The translations under genes were made by a program, and so were the position numbers. Source: Klebsiella pneumoniae (GTDB lineage: Bacteria > Pseudomonadota > Gammaproteobacteria > Pseudomonadales > Azotimanducaceae). From it: a stretch of DNA of 36,412 nucleotides. This document shows positions 7,469-15,752 of this stretch, piece by piece. The stretch is taken from the NCBI GenBank assembly GCA_945861675.1, contig CAMAVY010000018.1, positions 1 to 36,412 of the forward strand. Reading direction: 5' to 3'. The notes below the pieces were generated by a model. That model did not search any database and was not told the origin of the DNA. It saw only the letters and a program-made list of their open reading frames with translations. Positions within the stretch are counted from its first letter, which is position 1. Each line of letters begins with the position of its first letter.

Positions 7469-8347
7469 CTACAACCGCGCGATCAATGTATCGCCGAGTT
7501 GTTTGATCGCATCGGCAGGATTGCCGCCGGCCATCAGCGGCATGGCCGTCAGCCGGTGCGCGCCCGCATCGCCGAGCCTGCGCACTGCGTCGATGTCGCC
7601 GCCGGGTGGCAGCATCGCCGTGATCTCGATACTTGCGGGATCACGACCCACGCGTTTGCACACTTCAGCGAGTTCCTGCAGCGCGGCCCTGAGTTCGTCC
7701 GGTGAACCCATCGGTGCAAACCAGCCATCGCCAAAGCACGCAATGCGTTCGAAAATCTTGCCCTTCGCGCCGCCGATGATGACCGGTACTGCGGGCTTCT
7801 GGTTCGACGGCGATTTCTGACTGGGCAACGGGTAGCTCTTGAAGCCCTGCCAGTTCAGGAATGCGCTTTTGTGCTCCACCACATCGCCGCTCCACACCTT
7901 GCGCATGGCCATCACGTAGTCATCAAAGCGCGCGCCACGACGTTCGAACGGCACGCCCATCGCGTCGAATTCTTCGCGCAGCCAGCCGATGCCGAGACCG
8001 AGCATCAGACGGCCCTTCGACGCCATATCGAGGCTTGCGGCCTGCTTTGCCATGAACAGCGGGTTGGACTGCGAAAGGATGTTTACGCCCGTGCCCAGGC
8101 GCAGCGTCTTCGTGTGTGCCGCGATCAGCGTCAGGGCGATCAGCGGGTCGATCAACGGTGTTTCCGGCGTAATGCCCATCTTGCCGTTGGCTGAGTAGGG
8201 ATACTTCGACTGGTAGTCCAACGGCACGATGACGTGCTCGAAGGTCCACACCGATTCAACGCCATGTGCTTCGGCAAGTTGTGCCAGGCCGACCATGTGC
8301 TCGGTGTCGGTGATGCCAATGTTTACGGGGACGATGCCGATTTTCAC
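7469..8347 (-). CDS. LLM-class (luciferase-like) flavin/F420-dependent oxidoreductase (292 aa)
   Basis: Bacterial luciferase-like monooxygenase family, of the type often annotated as F420-dependent. Features include KIGIVPVNIG at the N-terminus, VESVWTFEHVIVP, KTLRLGTGVNILSQSNPLFMAKQAASLDMASKGRL split over residues about 78-112, LGLGIGWLREEFDAMGVPFERRGARFD in the middle third, and VPVIIGGAKGKIFERIA, all in the expected order for this TIM-barrel family. I chose a GTG start at 8347, since it leaves a family-normal N-terminus; the frame remains open upstream to 8449. Whether the cofactor is F420 or FMN cannot be decided here. It sits between the GH172-like gene (79 bp upstream) and the FrnE-like gene, in an apparent operon. 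Confidence 0.88.
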   Translation of the reverse strand: MKIGIVPVNIGITDTEHMVGLAQLAEAHGVESVWTFEHVIVPLDYQSKYPYSANGKMGITPETPLIDPLIALTLIAAHTKTLRLGTGVNILSQSNPLFMAKQAASLDMASKGRLMLGLGIGWLREEFDAMGVPFERRGARFDDYVMAMRKVWSGDVVEHKSAFLNWQGFKSYPLPSQKSPSNQKPAVPVIIGGAKGKIFERIACFGDGWFAPMGSPDELRAALQELAEVCKRVGRDPASIEITAMLPPGGDIDAVRRLGDAGAHRLTAMPLMAGGNPADAIKQLGDTLIARL

Positions 8348-8426
8348 AGTGTTGTCTCTTATCTGGGCGCTGTGTGATGTTGTCTGCGGGAAGTGTGGCC
8401 TGAATGGCCCTGGCTCAGGTGCGCGA

Positions 8427-9569
8427 TTAAATGACTTCCAGGTAGTCACGGTCCGGCAGCGCTGGGAACGGCGCAGTGGGCAGGGTCTGATACCAGAACA
8501 CCACGGATGCGATGTCGTCCTGCAATGGCAGGTACTGACGGTCTTTGTGCGTGCGCCAACCCAGGGCCTGAATGGTCACGCGCAGATCGGTTTCAAAGCG
8601 GATTGGATCTACGATATGCCAGCGATACAGGCCGAAGCGCTGTTGTGATCGGTAGACGCCGTCGGGTCGAATGACCTGCGGCATGCCCGCGTACGGTGTA
8701 GTGAATTCCACATAACCCGAGCCGCCGGGTCTGTCGCGCTCGATGATGCCGGGATCGAAGTTGTATGCGCCGCAGAAATAGTCTTCGGTGCCGGTGCCAC
8801 ATAGCGTTGGAAACGCCGTGTCGCCGTCCAGGTAGAACTTGATTTCACCCTCGCCCCACCAGCCGCCATTGTTCGAACCCCAGGCCATGTAGGTGCCCAC
8901 GTACTGACCGCGACCGCGCACACCGTCGATCAGCGTGTACACGTCTTTGTAGGGCAGCGGATTGGTGCGGCGGAACTGCGCATGAAAGTACGCAACGTCA
9001 TCGGCGACTTCGGTCAGCGCATAGTTGATCTGGTAGTACACCACCAGCGGCTCGTCTGCGAGGTTGGTCATGGTGAAGCGCGCGCGTTTGCGGAACGGCA
9101 TTTCCCAGTAGCAGTTGAACGCGCGGCCGGGGTTCACACACACCGCAAGCGATGACACCTGCGCGTAGCTTTCCCAACCATTGGCAAAGAAGTCGCCGGT
9201 GGGGCATTCAATGGATGGCTGCGTCTGATCGTCCCAGTACGCGCGCAGAATCGAGAAGCGCCACTTGCCGCGCGCCAGCGTCATCCAGATCTGCTGGATT
9301 GCGCCGGATCCTTCGATGTCTGCGAGCGTAAAGGTCTCGCCGGGTGGAATGACGATATAGGGCGACACCTTCCAACCGAGGCCGCTGCCATCGGGCCCGA
9401 GCCCGCGTGCGGCGTTTGCCGCCGGACCATCCGTGGACATGCCGCCCTGGCCTTTGGCGCCTTCGAGGTTCTCAGGGCTGATCGAGCGGGTCCGGGCGCT
9501 GGACAGGCGTGCGAGATTGCCGAGGTGTGTGCCCAGCCCATTGAATGCTGTGTTGCTGGTCGTCGGCAT
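8427..9569 (-). CDS. GH172-like (DUF2961) glycoside hydrolase (380 aa)
   Basis: Strong resemblance to DUF2961 proteins, now glycoside hydrolase family 172. Characterised members act on alpha-fructofuranosides, difructose dianhydrides or arabinofuranosides. The family core is visible: PYIVIPPGETFTLADIEGSG (69-88), IQQIWMT, the run WWGEGEIKFYLDGD (237-250) and CGTGTEDYF (257-265). Family catalytic residues are glutamates; likely counterparts are E240 or E242 and E262. I see no signal peptide, so the protein seems intracellular. The ATG at 9569 is the first in-frame ATG and gives a complete family length. It heads a minus-strand group with a luciferase-like and a FrnE-like gene and is divergent from tonB. 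The actual sugar substrate is not known. Confidence 0.88.
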   Translation of the reverse strand: MPTTSNTAFNGLGTHLGNLARLSSARTRSISPENLEGAKGQGGMSTDGPAANAARGLGPDGSGLGWKVSPYIVIPPGETFTLADIEGSGAIQQIWMTLARGKWRFSILRAYWDDQTQPSIECPTGDFFANGWESYAQVSSLAVCVNPGRAFNCYWEMPFRKRARFTMTNLADEPLVVYYQINYALTEVADDVAYFHAQFRRTNPLPYKDVYTLIDGVRGRGQYVGTYMAWGSNNGGWWGEGEIKFYLDGDTAFPTLCGTGTEDYFCGAYNFDPGIIERDRPGGSGYVEFTTPYAGMPQVIRPDGVYRSQQRFGLYRWHIVDPIRFETDLRVTIQALGWRTHKDRQYLPLQDDIASVVFWYQTLPTAPFPALPDRDYLEVI

Positions 9570-9936
9570 GTGTGCGGCCCCACTCGTGCGCAGTTACGTT
9601 GGAAAAAACGCATTCAGTCACAGCGTTCGATGCTGGGGATTGCGCCTGACTGATGTTGTCAGCGCGATCGCGGCAATGCTGACATGGTTGTGCGCAAAAA
9701 CTGAAGGCATGTTGAAGTTTGCGCGTCTTGTGTGCGGTACGCCTGCAGATTGTCTGCGGCCCTCCAGCGCTGCGATGAGTTTCGTCGCATTCATTCGTCG
9801 CCTCTCCATTGGCCGGTGTCGCAAAGCTGGCGCAGTTTTTTGTTGCACATCGCGCAAATGTGCGCCGGAGACCTTCCGGCTCCCGACCGGGAAAACAAGA
9901 CGCGCAACAAAAAACGAAACAGAAGGGAGAACGAAG
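9570..9936. other. Divergent intergenic region, GH172-like gene / first tonB
   Basis: 367 bp carrying the 5' regions of two divergent genes. Open frames crossing it have no family resemblance and poor coding character. A purine-rich AGAAGGGAGA sits just upstream of the tonB ATG. I cannot identify an iron-box or other operator with confidence. Confidence 0.4.
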
Positions 9937-10587
9937 ATGACTGATGAACGAATGGCCCCTGTTGGAATGTCCACGGTGCGCATGACCACGCCGCGCTTGT
10001 ACGCGTTTGCGGTCACGGGCGCGCTGCACATTGTGCTGATCGTGGCGCTGCTGGCGGCGCTGAAGATCATCGACGTGGTGCGGCCGTTGCCGCCGATAAA
10101 TGTTGTGCCATGGATCGAGGAGGCCGCTGTGGCGCGACCGCCGCTGCAACCACCAGAGGTCGCACGGCCCGATGTGCCGGATATCAAGATCGCGGCGCCG
10201 AACTTTGATGTCGCCAGGTCAGAGGGGGCGATTACGATTCCTGTCGTGCACCCCATCGGGCCAAAGCCCGTCGAACGCGTCACCGTCGCAAGTGTGCCGG
10301 TGCTGGTTGCGCCCAGGGTGTCGGGTCGCGTGGGTCCGCCGGCCTATCCGTCCGTTGCGCGGCGTCTGGAAGAGCAAGGCTCCGTGGTGCTCGGGTTCAT
10401 CGTGGGTACGGATGGCCGGGTACTCCCGGACAGTATCGAAGTGCTGAACGGCAGCGGCTTCGAGCGCCTCGATGACGCGGCGCGCCAGGCGATTGCGCGG
10501 ATTCGTTTCGTTGCCGGCACGAGGGCTGGCGTGGCGGTGCCGATGCGGCACAGCTTCAAGATCACCTACTCACTCAACGAGCGCTGA
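9937..10587 (+). CDS. tonB: TonB family protein, first copy (216 aa)
   Basis: Energy-transducing periplasmic protein linking the ExbB/ExbD motor to outer-membrane TonB-dependent receptors. It has a short cytoplasmic N-terminus and one membrane anchor (about residues 22-42, AFAVTGALHIVLIVALLAAL, with the conserved histidine). A moderately proline-rich linker follows. The C-terminal TonB domain (about 125-216) has PPAYPSVARRLEEQGSVVL, GTDGRV, GSGFERLDDAARQAI and a final SFKITYSL strand. The ATG at 9937 is set by the AGAAGGGAGA ribosome site; the frame is open for 168 codons upstream, but that part is not TonB-like. The linker is short on Pro-Lys/Pro-Glu repeats compared with the second copy downstream, suggesting a different reach or partner. 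Confidence 0.9.
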   Translation: MTDERMAPVGMSTVRMTTPRLYAFAVTGALHIVLIVALLAALKIIDVVRPLPPINVVPWIEEAAVARPPLQPPEVARPDVPDIKIAAPNFDVARSEGAITIPVVHPIGPKPVERVTVASVPVLVAPRVSGRVGPPAYPSVARRLEEQGSVVLGFIVGTDGRVLPDSIEVLNGSGFERLDDAARQAIARIRFVAGTRAGVAVPMRHSFKITYSLNER

Positions 10588-10976
10588 AGCGTGCGGGCAG
10601 CGATGCGTGATGCGGTGCAGTTGGTCGTGCCGTGACATCGTCTTGATGTGCTGCAGCATCTGCGCATCGCTGTCTCATGAAGCACACCAGCGCCCAGAGT
10701 TTTACGCATAGGACGTGCGTGTAACGAATTGTTGCAACCGTGACTACGGCTCAAGCACTTCTCCACTATTCATTGAGCAAGTCTGCGTGATCGAGCCGAG
10801 CGCGCGCGGATGCGATCAATTTTGCGCCAGACCCAATCGGTTCAATCGTGTTTGAAGGTGTGAGCATTGCGCCGTTGTTGGCCGTTTGTTTCAACGACTA
10901 ACGATTCCATGCTGGCGCAGGCGGAAAGCTGAACGCGAAAATAAAGAAATTCCTATGGCAATGGCGGGTCAGGTGA
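10588..10976. other. Intergenic region between the two tonB genes
   Basis: 389 bp with no convincing gene. The size suggests that the second tonB and exbBD genes have their own promoter. Local base composition is less GC-rich near 10690-10960, as expected for a promoter region. No strong terminator hairpin is visible after the first tonB, and I cannot assign promoter boxes. Confidence 0.35.
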
Positions 10977-11657
10977 ATGGATTTCCTATTTCCATCGCGC
11001 TCAGTCTCGCGGCGTCCCGATGTTGTCGAGAGAACCCGCAGCATGTTCAGTCAACGCCGCTTAATTGGGTTAGTTTTCGCTGCGCTGCTGCACGTGCTGC
11101 TGATCTATGGGTTGGTAAGCGGCCTTGCGACCCAGGTCGTTGAGCGCTTCAAGGGCCCGGTGCAGGCAGAGATCATCGAGGAAGTGAAGCCCGAGGACGA
11201 AACGCCGCCACCGCCGCCACCGGATCTGCCGCCGCCGCCGCCGGTTACGCTGCCGCCACCGATCGTGTCGATCGATACGCCTGTGACCACGAACACCACG
11301 CAGATCACGGTTACGCCGCCGCGTCCAAAAGCGCCGCCGCCACCACCACCGCCAGTGCGCGAAGCCGTGTGCACTGCACCCGTTGCACCGAAGCGCCGTA
11401 CTCCGCCGCCCTATCCGTCAACCTCGAAGCGCTTGGGTGAGGAAGGCAACGTCGAAGTTTCGTTCACTGTCGACCCTGACGGATCTGTCAAGGAGGCCGC
11501 ACCCGTGTCGGTCACCAAGAGCAGCGGCTTCCCGCGCTTGGATGAGGCCGGCATTCGTGCGGTCAGACGCATGCGCTTTACACCGGCCAAATGTGACGGT
11601 GTGCCGAAACAATCGAATCATGCCTTCCGTGTCGTCTACAAACTCGATGAGGCTTGA
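10977..11657 (+). CDS. tonB: TonB family protein, second copy (226 aa)
   Basis: Classic TonB architecture. A membrane anchor (about residues 29-48, LIGLVFAALLHVLLIYGLV, with the conserved histidine) follows a basic N-terminus. A very proline-rich spacer runs from about 75 to 128, with several runs of five to seven prolines and an acidic PEDE stretch. The C-terminal TonB domain has PPPYPSTSKRLGEEGNVEVSF, DPDGSVKEA, SSGFPRLDEAGIRAV and FRVVYKLDEA. The start is uncertain: ATG 10977 has an AGGTG-like site, while ATG 11043 (MFSQRRL) follows GAGAG and would give 204 residues. Two cysteines (in REAVCTAPV and TPAKCDG) flank and enter the C-terminal domain and could form a disulphide. exbB follows after about 115 bp. 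Confidence 0.92.
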   Translation: MDFLFPSRSVSRRPDVVERTRSMFSQRRLIGLVFAALLHVLLIYGLVSGLATQVVERFKGPVQAEIIEEVKPEDETPPPPPPDLPPPPPVTLPPPIVSIDTPVTTNTTQITVTPPRPKAPPPPPPPVREAVCTAPVAPKRRTPPPYPSTSKRLGEEGNVEVSFTVDPDGSVKEAAPVSVTKSSGFPRLDEAGIRAVRRMRFTPAKCDGVPKQSNHAFRVVYKLDEA

Positions 11658-11773
11658 TTCATGCACGGCTATTTTGCGCAGAGAGGCAGCGCTCAGACGC
11701 GTGGCCGCCCCTGCGATGGTAGATAGTAGATTTCTGGAGCCCCTTCTCGTTTCTGTTAGTGAGGAAGATGTTT

Positions 11774-12706
11774 ATGCAAGCCTTTGATCGAAACATTCAC
11801 GGCGCGCTCCGGTTGAAGGCGCGAACTGCAGTACTCACCCTGGCACTTGGCCTCTCGGCGCTGCCATTCGCAGCGCTGGCTGAAGAGCCCGTTGCGGTTG
11901 ACCCGGCGGCAGCTGAGGTTGGCGCACCCCTTGATGCCATGGCGCCCATGGGCGACACCGGCAGCGCGGCACCGATTGCGGCAGCTTTGCCGGCTTCCGA
12001 CGCGATGGCAGCAGATGAGGCGCCGGCTGAAGCGGCCACGACGACCGAAGAAGTGGAAAACCCCTACGGCCTGGCTGCGCTCTGGAACGAGGGCGACTGG
12101 GTTTCCAAGTTCGTCCTGGCGATGCTTGCGATCATGTCGCTCGCTTCGTGGTACATCATCGTGGTGCGGGTCATCGACCAGAGCACGATGCTCAAGAATG
12201 CCAAGACCGCCATCGGCACATTCTGGGAGTCTGCGAACCTCCACGAAGGTCTGCAGAAGCTTGAGCCCAACAGCGCATTCCGTACGATTGCTGAAGCTGG
12301 CCTGAAGGCCGCTGATTCACATGCGGGCACGCTGAAGGACAAGATCGACCGTAGCAACGCCATCAACATGTCGCTGTCACGCGCAGTCGGCGCGACCACG
12401 AAAGATATGCAGGGCGGTCTGTCGTTCCTTGCAACGGTGGGTTCGGTGTCGCCGTTCGTTGGACTGTTCGGCACTGTGTGGGGCATCTACCACGCACTGA
12501 TCGCCATCGGTATTGCCGGTCAGGCATCCATCGACAAGGTGGCGGGCCCGGTGGGTGAGGCATTGATCATGACCGCTATCGGTCTGGCTGTGGCCGTTCC
12601 GGCGGTGTTGGGCTACAACGCCCTGCTGAACCGCAACAAGACTGCGCTCGATCATGTTCGGCACTTCTCTGCCGACATCGAGCAGGTGTTGCTGGCGGGG
12701 CACTGA
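11774..12706 (+). CDS. exbB: ExbB/TolQ/MotA-family proton channel with signal-like N-terminus (310 aa)
   Basis: Inner-membrane component of the Ton motor. The C-terminal half carries the MotA/TolQ/ExbB domain: a first membrane segment LAMLAIMSLASWYIIVV, then LSRAVGATTKDMQGGLSFLATVGSVSPFVGLFGTVWGIYHAL split over the second membrane segment, and a third segment ALIMTAIGLAVAVPAVLGYNALL. The N-terminus has a signal-peptide-like stretch ending AALA, followed by an Ala/Pro/Glu-rich extension of about 70 residues, as in the long periplasmic-extended ExbB type. I chose ATG 11774 because AGGAAG lies six bases upstream. The ATG at 11768 would be too close to that site, and an upstream GTG is possible. 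It lies between the second tonB and two exbD genes. Confidence 0.93.
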   Translation: MQAFDRNIHGALRLKARTAVLTLALGLSALPFAALAEEPVAVDPAAAEVGAPLDAMAPMGDTGSAAPIAAALPASDAMAADEAPAEAATTTEEVENPYGLAALWNEGDWVSKFVLAMLAIMSLASWYIIVVRVIDQSTMLKNAKTAIGTFWESANLHEGLQKLEPNSAFRTIAEAGLKAADSHAGTLKDKIDRSNAINMSLSRAVGATTKDMQGGLSFLATVGSVSPFVGLFGTVWGIYHALIAIGIAGQASIDKVAGPVGEALIMTAIGLAVAVPAVLGYNALLNRNKTALDHVRHFSADIEQVLLAGH

Positions 12707-12786
12707 GGCAAGACCCGGTTCAATGCAGAAAGGCCGTTGTCGCTTGGTCCCCTCGTTCTGATCGGGATCGAGCGCAAGGCAGGGCC

Positions 12787-12807
12787 GGGGTGACGTACCG
12801 TCGCCCC
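12787..12807 (+). other. Hairpin in the exbB-exbD gap
   Basis: ggggtgac (12787-12794) pairs with gtcgcccc (12800-12807), with one G-U pair and a 5-nt loop. There is no T-run, so it is unlikely to be a full terminator. It may limit read-through or act as an mRNA processing or stability element, which could set exbB above exbD expression. Confidence 0.4.
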
Positions 12808-12856
12808 AGTTCCCGCACTCGGCCTGTTCCCTCATTCAGATAGGTGGAGCGCCAAA

Positions 12857-13291
12857 ATGTCGATGACTGTTGCAAGCAGCGACGACGCAGATCCCGATGG
12901 CGAGGTGATGTCGGCAATCAACACGACACCGCTCGTGGACATCATGCTGGTACTGCTGATCATCTTCCTCATCACCATTCCAGCGGTGCTTGAGCAGGTA
13001 CCCGTAGAACTGCCGAAGACGGTGAACCAACCGTCGGAAACCAAGCCTGAGAACATCGTGATTGCGGTGGACAAGAACGGCCAGATCTACTGGAACAACA
13101 AGCCGCTTGCGAACGATCAGGAAATGTTGAACAAGCTGGTACCGGTGGCGACGACGGTGCCGCAACCGGAGATTCACGTTCGTGGTGATGGCGATGCGCG
13201 TTTCCAGGATGTGGGTCGCGTGATCTTCATGATCCAACAGGCGCGTATCGCGAAGATCGGATTCATCCACGAACCGCCAGCGCGCGGCTAG
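12857..13291 (+). CDS. exbD: ExbD/TolR-family protein, first copy (144 aa)
   Basis: Single-span inner-membrane partner of ExbB. After a short acidic cytoplasmic N-terminus comes the family signature INTTPLVDIMLVLLIIFLIT (about residues 20-40), with the conserved membrane aspartate that carries protons. A periplasmic domain follows, with VIAVDKNGQIYWNNKPL and a C-terminal IGFIHEP. The AGGTGGAG ribosome site nine bases before the ATG supports the start. It is separated from exbB by 150 bp containing a small hairpin, and is followed after 57 bp by a second, divergent exbD. Two ExbD proteins with one ExbB suggest a mixed ExbD dimer. Confidence 0.93.
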   Translation: MSMTVASSDDADPDGEVMSAINTTPLVDIMLVLLIIFLITIPAVLEQVPVELPKTVNQPSETKPENIVIAVDKNGQIYWNNKPLANDQEMLNKLVPVATTVPQPEIHVRGDGDARFQDVGRVIFMIQQARIAKIGFIHEPPARG

Positions 13292-13348
13292 CGAAACGCT
13301 GCTGCGTGCGGCAATCAAGTGCAATCGAGTTAGAGAAAGGTATTAGCC

Positions 13349-13792
13349 ATGTCGATGAGTGCTCCAAGCAGTGGCGGTGGTGACGAACCTGGCGTAATGG
13401 TCGAGATCAACACCACGCCGTTGATCGACGTGATGCTGGTGTTGCTGGTGATGTTGATCATCACCATTCCAGTGCAGATGCATGCGACCAAGCTCGATAT
13501 GCCGCAGAACAATGTGCCGCCACCGGAGCAGATTGATCCAGTCGTCATCAACCTCTATGTCGACTTCGACGGCACATTGACGTGGAATGGTTCGGTTGTG
13601 AAGCAGAGGTTGCTGGACCGCTACTTCAAGATTGAAGCGAACCGTACCGATGCGGCAGGCCGACCCAATCAGCCAGAGCTGCATCTGCAGGCCAACCGGC
13701 TCGCACGCTATGACGACGTGTTGAAGGTGCTGGCCGCTGCGCAACGTCAAGGCATGATCAAAATCGGATTTGTCGGCCAAGGCGGAGTTTAA
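13349..13792 (+). CDS. exbD: ExbD/TolR-family protein, second copy (147 aa)
   Basis: Second ExbD, with the same plan as the gene just upstream: INTTPLIDVMLVLLVMLIIT, carrying the membrane aspartate, followed by the periplasmic domain (VDFDGTLTWNGSVV, ELHLQANRLARYDDVLKVLAAAQRQGMIKIGFVG). The periplasmic part differs clearly from the first copy, so they are old paralogues rather than a recent duplication. The AGAGAAAGG site supports the ATG. The tandem pair is known from other proteobacterial Ton clusters. An apparent intrinsic terminator lies about 100 bp downstream, before the repeat-protein gene. Confidence 0.93.
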   Translation: MSMSAPSSGGGDEPGVMVEINTTPLIDVMLVLLVMLIITIPVQMHATKLDMPQNNVPPPEQIDPVVINLYVDFDGTLTWNGSVVKQRLLDRYFKIEANRTDAAGRPNQPELHLQANRLARYDDVLKVLAAAQRQGMIKIGFVGQGGV

Positions 13793-13887
13793 GCACCGAC
13801 TTGCGGTCGAAGGCTGTGGGCGATGGCGCGCGGTTGCGATGTTCCGCGTTCTGTCCAGCCGGCCGATGCTCAGTCGCAAGTGAGGTC

Positions 13888-13915
13888 AGGGCCGCTACAT
13901 GCGGCCCTCTCTTGT
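13888..13915 (+). terminator. Terminator-like hairpin after the second exbD
   Basis: agggccgc (13888-13895) pairs perfectly with gcggccct (13901-13908) around a tacat loop, followed by ctcttgtt. The T-tract is imperfect, so termination is probably partial. It lies between exbD and the downstream repeat-protein gene and could reduce that gene's expression relative to the Ton motor. Confidence 0.55.
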
Positions 13916-14030
13916 TGAGAAGGTGGGTGAATTGGCGCGTTGCTCTGATCAGGTGCAGGGGCCAACAGCCCCGCCCAACTTGTCGAATGGACACCCGAAC
14001 ATTTACTCATTCATGCGTGCGAGGTTGAAC

Positions 14031-15218
14031 ATGTACAAGGTTGTTGCGGCAGTTGTCACTCTGCTGGTGGCCTTGGGTGCGCCCGGGCTGGGACTGGGAC
14101 TGGGACTGGGTCAGGCTGCACACGCGTCGGTCAGCCCGGCGGTCGGCAAGGCATTGAACGACGCGCGTGCCCAGGCCGGTTCGCGCAGCTATGCAGCGGC
14201 AGTCGCTTCGGCCAAGCAGGCACTGGCGCTCGCCAAGAACGGCGAAGAGAAAGGCAAGTCTCTGGAAATGCTGGCGTACATCTACAACGTGTCGGGCAAC
14301 CGCTCCGGCGCGGCAGACACGCTGGAGTCGATGATTGCGTCCGGGCAGATCTCCGGCGGCCAGGTTGCAACCAAGCGCAGGGAAATCTGCACGCTGCGCT
14401 ATCAGGCGCAGCAGTGGGACCAGGCAGCGAGAGTCTGCACCGACAGTGCGCTGGTGGCGCAGATCTACTTCCAGCAGCGCAACTACGCCAAGGCGGCGCA
14501 GGTGCTGCGCAAGTCCATCGGCGGCGGATCCACACCGTCGAAGAATGTGCTGCAGACGCTGGCGCGCTGCTACTTCGAGCTGCGTGACGCAGCAGGTACG
14601 CAGTGGGCCAACGAGCAGATGGTGACCTACTACCCCGAAGCACGTTACTGGGGTGATCTGCTCACCGTCGTGCAGAACAAGGTGCGCAACAACACCCGGT
14701 ATGACCTCGACATCCTCCGCCTGCGTGAAGCCACGGGCACGATCAAGATGCCGAGTGGCATCATGGAGATGGCTCAGCTTGCAATTCAGTTGCAGCTGTC
14801 GGCAGAAGCGAAGGCTTCGCTGGAGCGTGCGCTGGCTGCGGGCCAGATTGGCAAGGGCCAGGACACGCCGCGTGAGATGCGTCTGGTGACGATGGCGCGC
14901 ACACAGGACAAGACTTCGGCCGGCACAATGGCTGCACGCGCAGCATCAGCCACAAGCACCCCGACCGGCGAAGACGACGTTCGAATCGGCGAGGTTCTTG
15001 CATACTCGGGCAAAGCCGAACAGGGCGTTGCCGCCATTCAAGCTGGGATTGCGAAGGGCGGGTTGAAGGATCCCGTTGAGGCGCAACTGCGTCTTGGCCT
15101 GGCCCAGTACAAGGCCGGCAAGAAGGATGCGGCACTCAAGACGCTGGCTGGTGCGAAGGGCAAGAGCCCGTTCGAGGACATCGCGCGCTTGTGGTCCATC
15201 AAGATCCGCACCGGCTGA
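14031..15218 (+). CDS. Exported TPR-like repeat protein of the Ton cluster (395 aa)
   Basis: Secreted protein with a signal peptide (MYKVVAAVVTLLVALGAPGLG..., cleavage near AHASV). The mature part is alpha-helical with TPR-like repeats: SRSYAAAVASAKQALALA, AGTQWANEQMVTYYP, YSGKAEQGVAAIQAGIAKG and a final AQYKAGKKDAALKTL. TPR proteins commonly accompany TonB-ExbB-ExbD-ExbD sets and are thought to assist the periplasmic side of the motor. The ATG at 14031 is preceded by GAGG at a good distance; an in-frame ATG at 14013 lacks a ribosome site. The signal core contains Gly-Leu repeats made by a 6-bp tandem repeat. A strong terminator follows the stop. Confidence 0.8.
   Translation: MYKVVAAVVTLLVALGAPGLGLGLGLGQAAHASVSPAVGKALNDARAQAGSRSYAAAVASAKQALALAKNGEEKGKSLEMLAYIYNVSGNRSGAADTLESMIASGQISGGQVATKRREICTLRYQAQQWDQAARVCTDSALVAQIYFQQRNYAKAAQVLRKSIGGGSTPSKNVLQTLARCYFELRDAAGTQWANEQMVTYYPEARYWGDLLTVVQNKVRNNTRYDLDILRLREATGTIKMPSGIMEMAQLAIQLQLSAEAKASLERALAAGQIGKGQDTPREMRLVTMARTQDKTSAGTMAARAASATSTPTGEDDVRIGEVLAYSGKAEQGVAAIQAGIAKGGLKDPVEAQLRLGLAQYKAGKKDAALKTLAGAKGKSPFEDIARLWSIKIRTG
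14085..14108 (+). repeat. 6-bp tandem repeat inside a signal-peptide core
   Basis: Four consecutive hexamers (gggctg, then ggactg three times) encode alternating Gly-Leu in the hydrophobic core of the exported repeat protein. A change in copy number would keep frame and alter the length of the signal core by two residues per unit. Confidence 0.6.
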
Positions 15219-15241
15219 TCCAAGGTCGCGTCGGTTGAACG

Positions 15242-15269
15242 AGAGCCCGCCCAGTGCGGGCTCTTTCGT
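15242..15269 (+). terminator. Intrinsic terminator of the tonB-exb-TPR cluster
   Basis: agagcccgc (15242-15250) and gcgggctct (15256-15264) form a perfect 9-bp stem with a 5-nt loop, followed by ttcgt, 24 nt after the repeat-protein stop. This is the clearest terminator in the window. Confidence 0.8.
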
Positions 15270-15305
15270 ATTGGCACATTCCATCCCCTGAGCAGAGACA
15301 GCGCC

Positions 15306-15740
15306 GTGCCGGACATCTGGTCTACTCGACCGACAGTGCAGCAGCTGAACGAACTGCACGCGAACACTGCCGTGGCCGCACTCGGCATCGACGTCACGCA
15401 TGTCGGTGATGACTATCTGTCGGGTTCCATGCCGGTTGATTCGCGAACCGTGCAACCGGCAGGCCTGCTGCACGGCGGTGCTTCAGTGCTGCTCGCCGAG
15501 ACACTGGGCAGTGCTGCGGCCATGGGCTGTGTAGATCTCGGCACGTCGATGGCGGTGGGCCTCGAGATCAACGCCAACCATCTGCGCGGCGTGCGCAGCG
15601 GTCACGTGCACGGTGTTGCGCGGCCGCTGCGGCTTGGCCGAACGTCGCAGGTCTGGGAGATCCGCATCACAGACGATGCAGGCGCGTTGACCTGTATATC
15701 CAGGTTGACGGTGATGGTCGTACCGCGCGGGTCGGCCTGA
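15306..15740 (+). CDS. Hotdog-fold acyl-CoA thioesterase (PaaI/YdiI-like, 144 aa)
   Basis: Matches the hotdog thioesterase family in length and layout. The diagnostic GLLHGGASVLLAETLGSAA (about residues 54-72) contains the LHGG turn and the helix with the catalytic acidic residue (Glu in LAET). A later SGHVHGVARPLRLGRTSQVWEI strand-turn-strand is also typical of the YdiI/MenI and PaaI groups, which hydrolyse aromatic or fatty acyl-CoA esters. The start is the GTG at 15306, shortly after the terminator of the previous cluster. No paa or men genes are nearby, so the physiological substrate is open. It is convergent with the FAD monooxygenase gene, across a tandem-repeat block. Confidence 0.9.
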   Translation: MPDIWSTRPTVQQLNELHANTAVAALGIDVTHVGDDYLSGSMPVDSRTVQPAGLLHGGASVLLAETLGSAAAMGCVDLGTSMAVGLEINANHLRGVRSGHVHGVARPLRLGRTSQVWEIRITDDAGALTCISRLTVMVVPRGSA

Positions 15741-15752
15741 GCAGAACACGGC

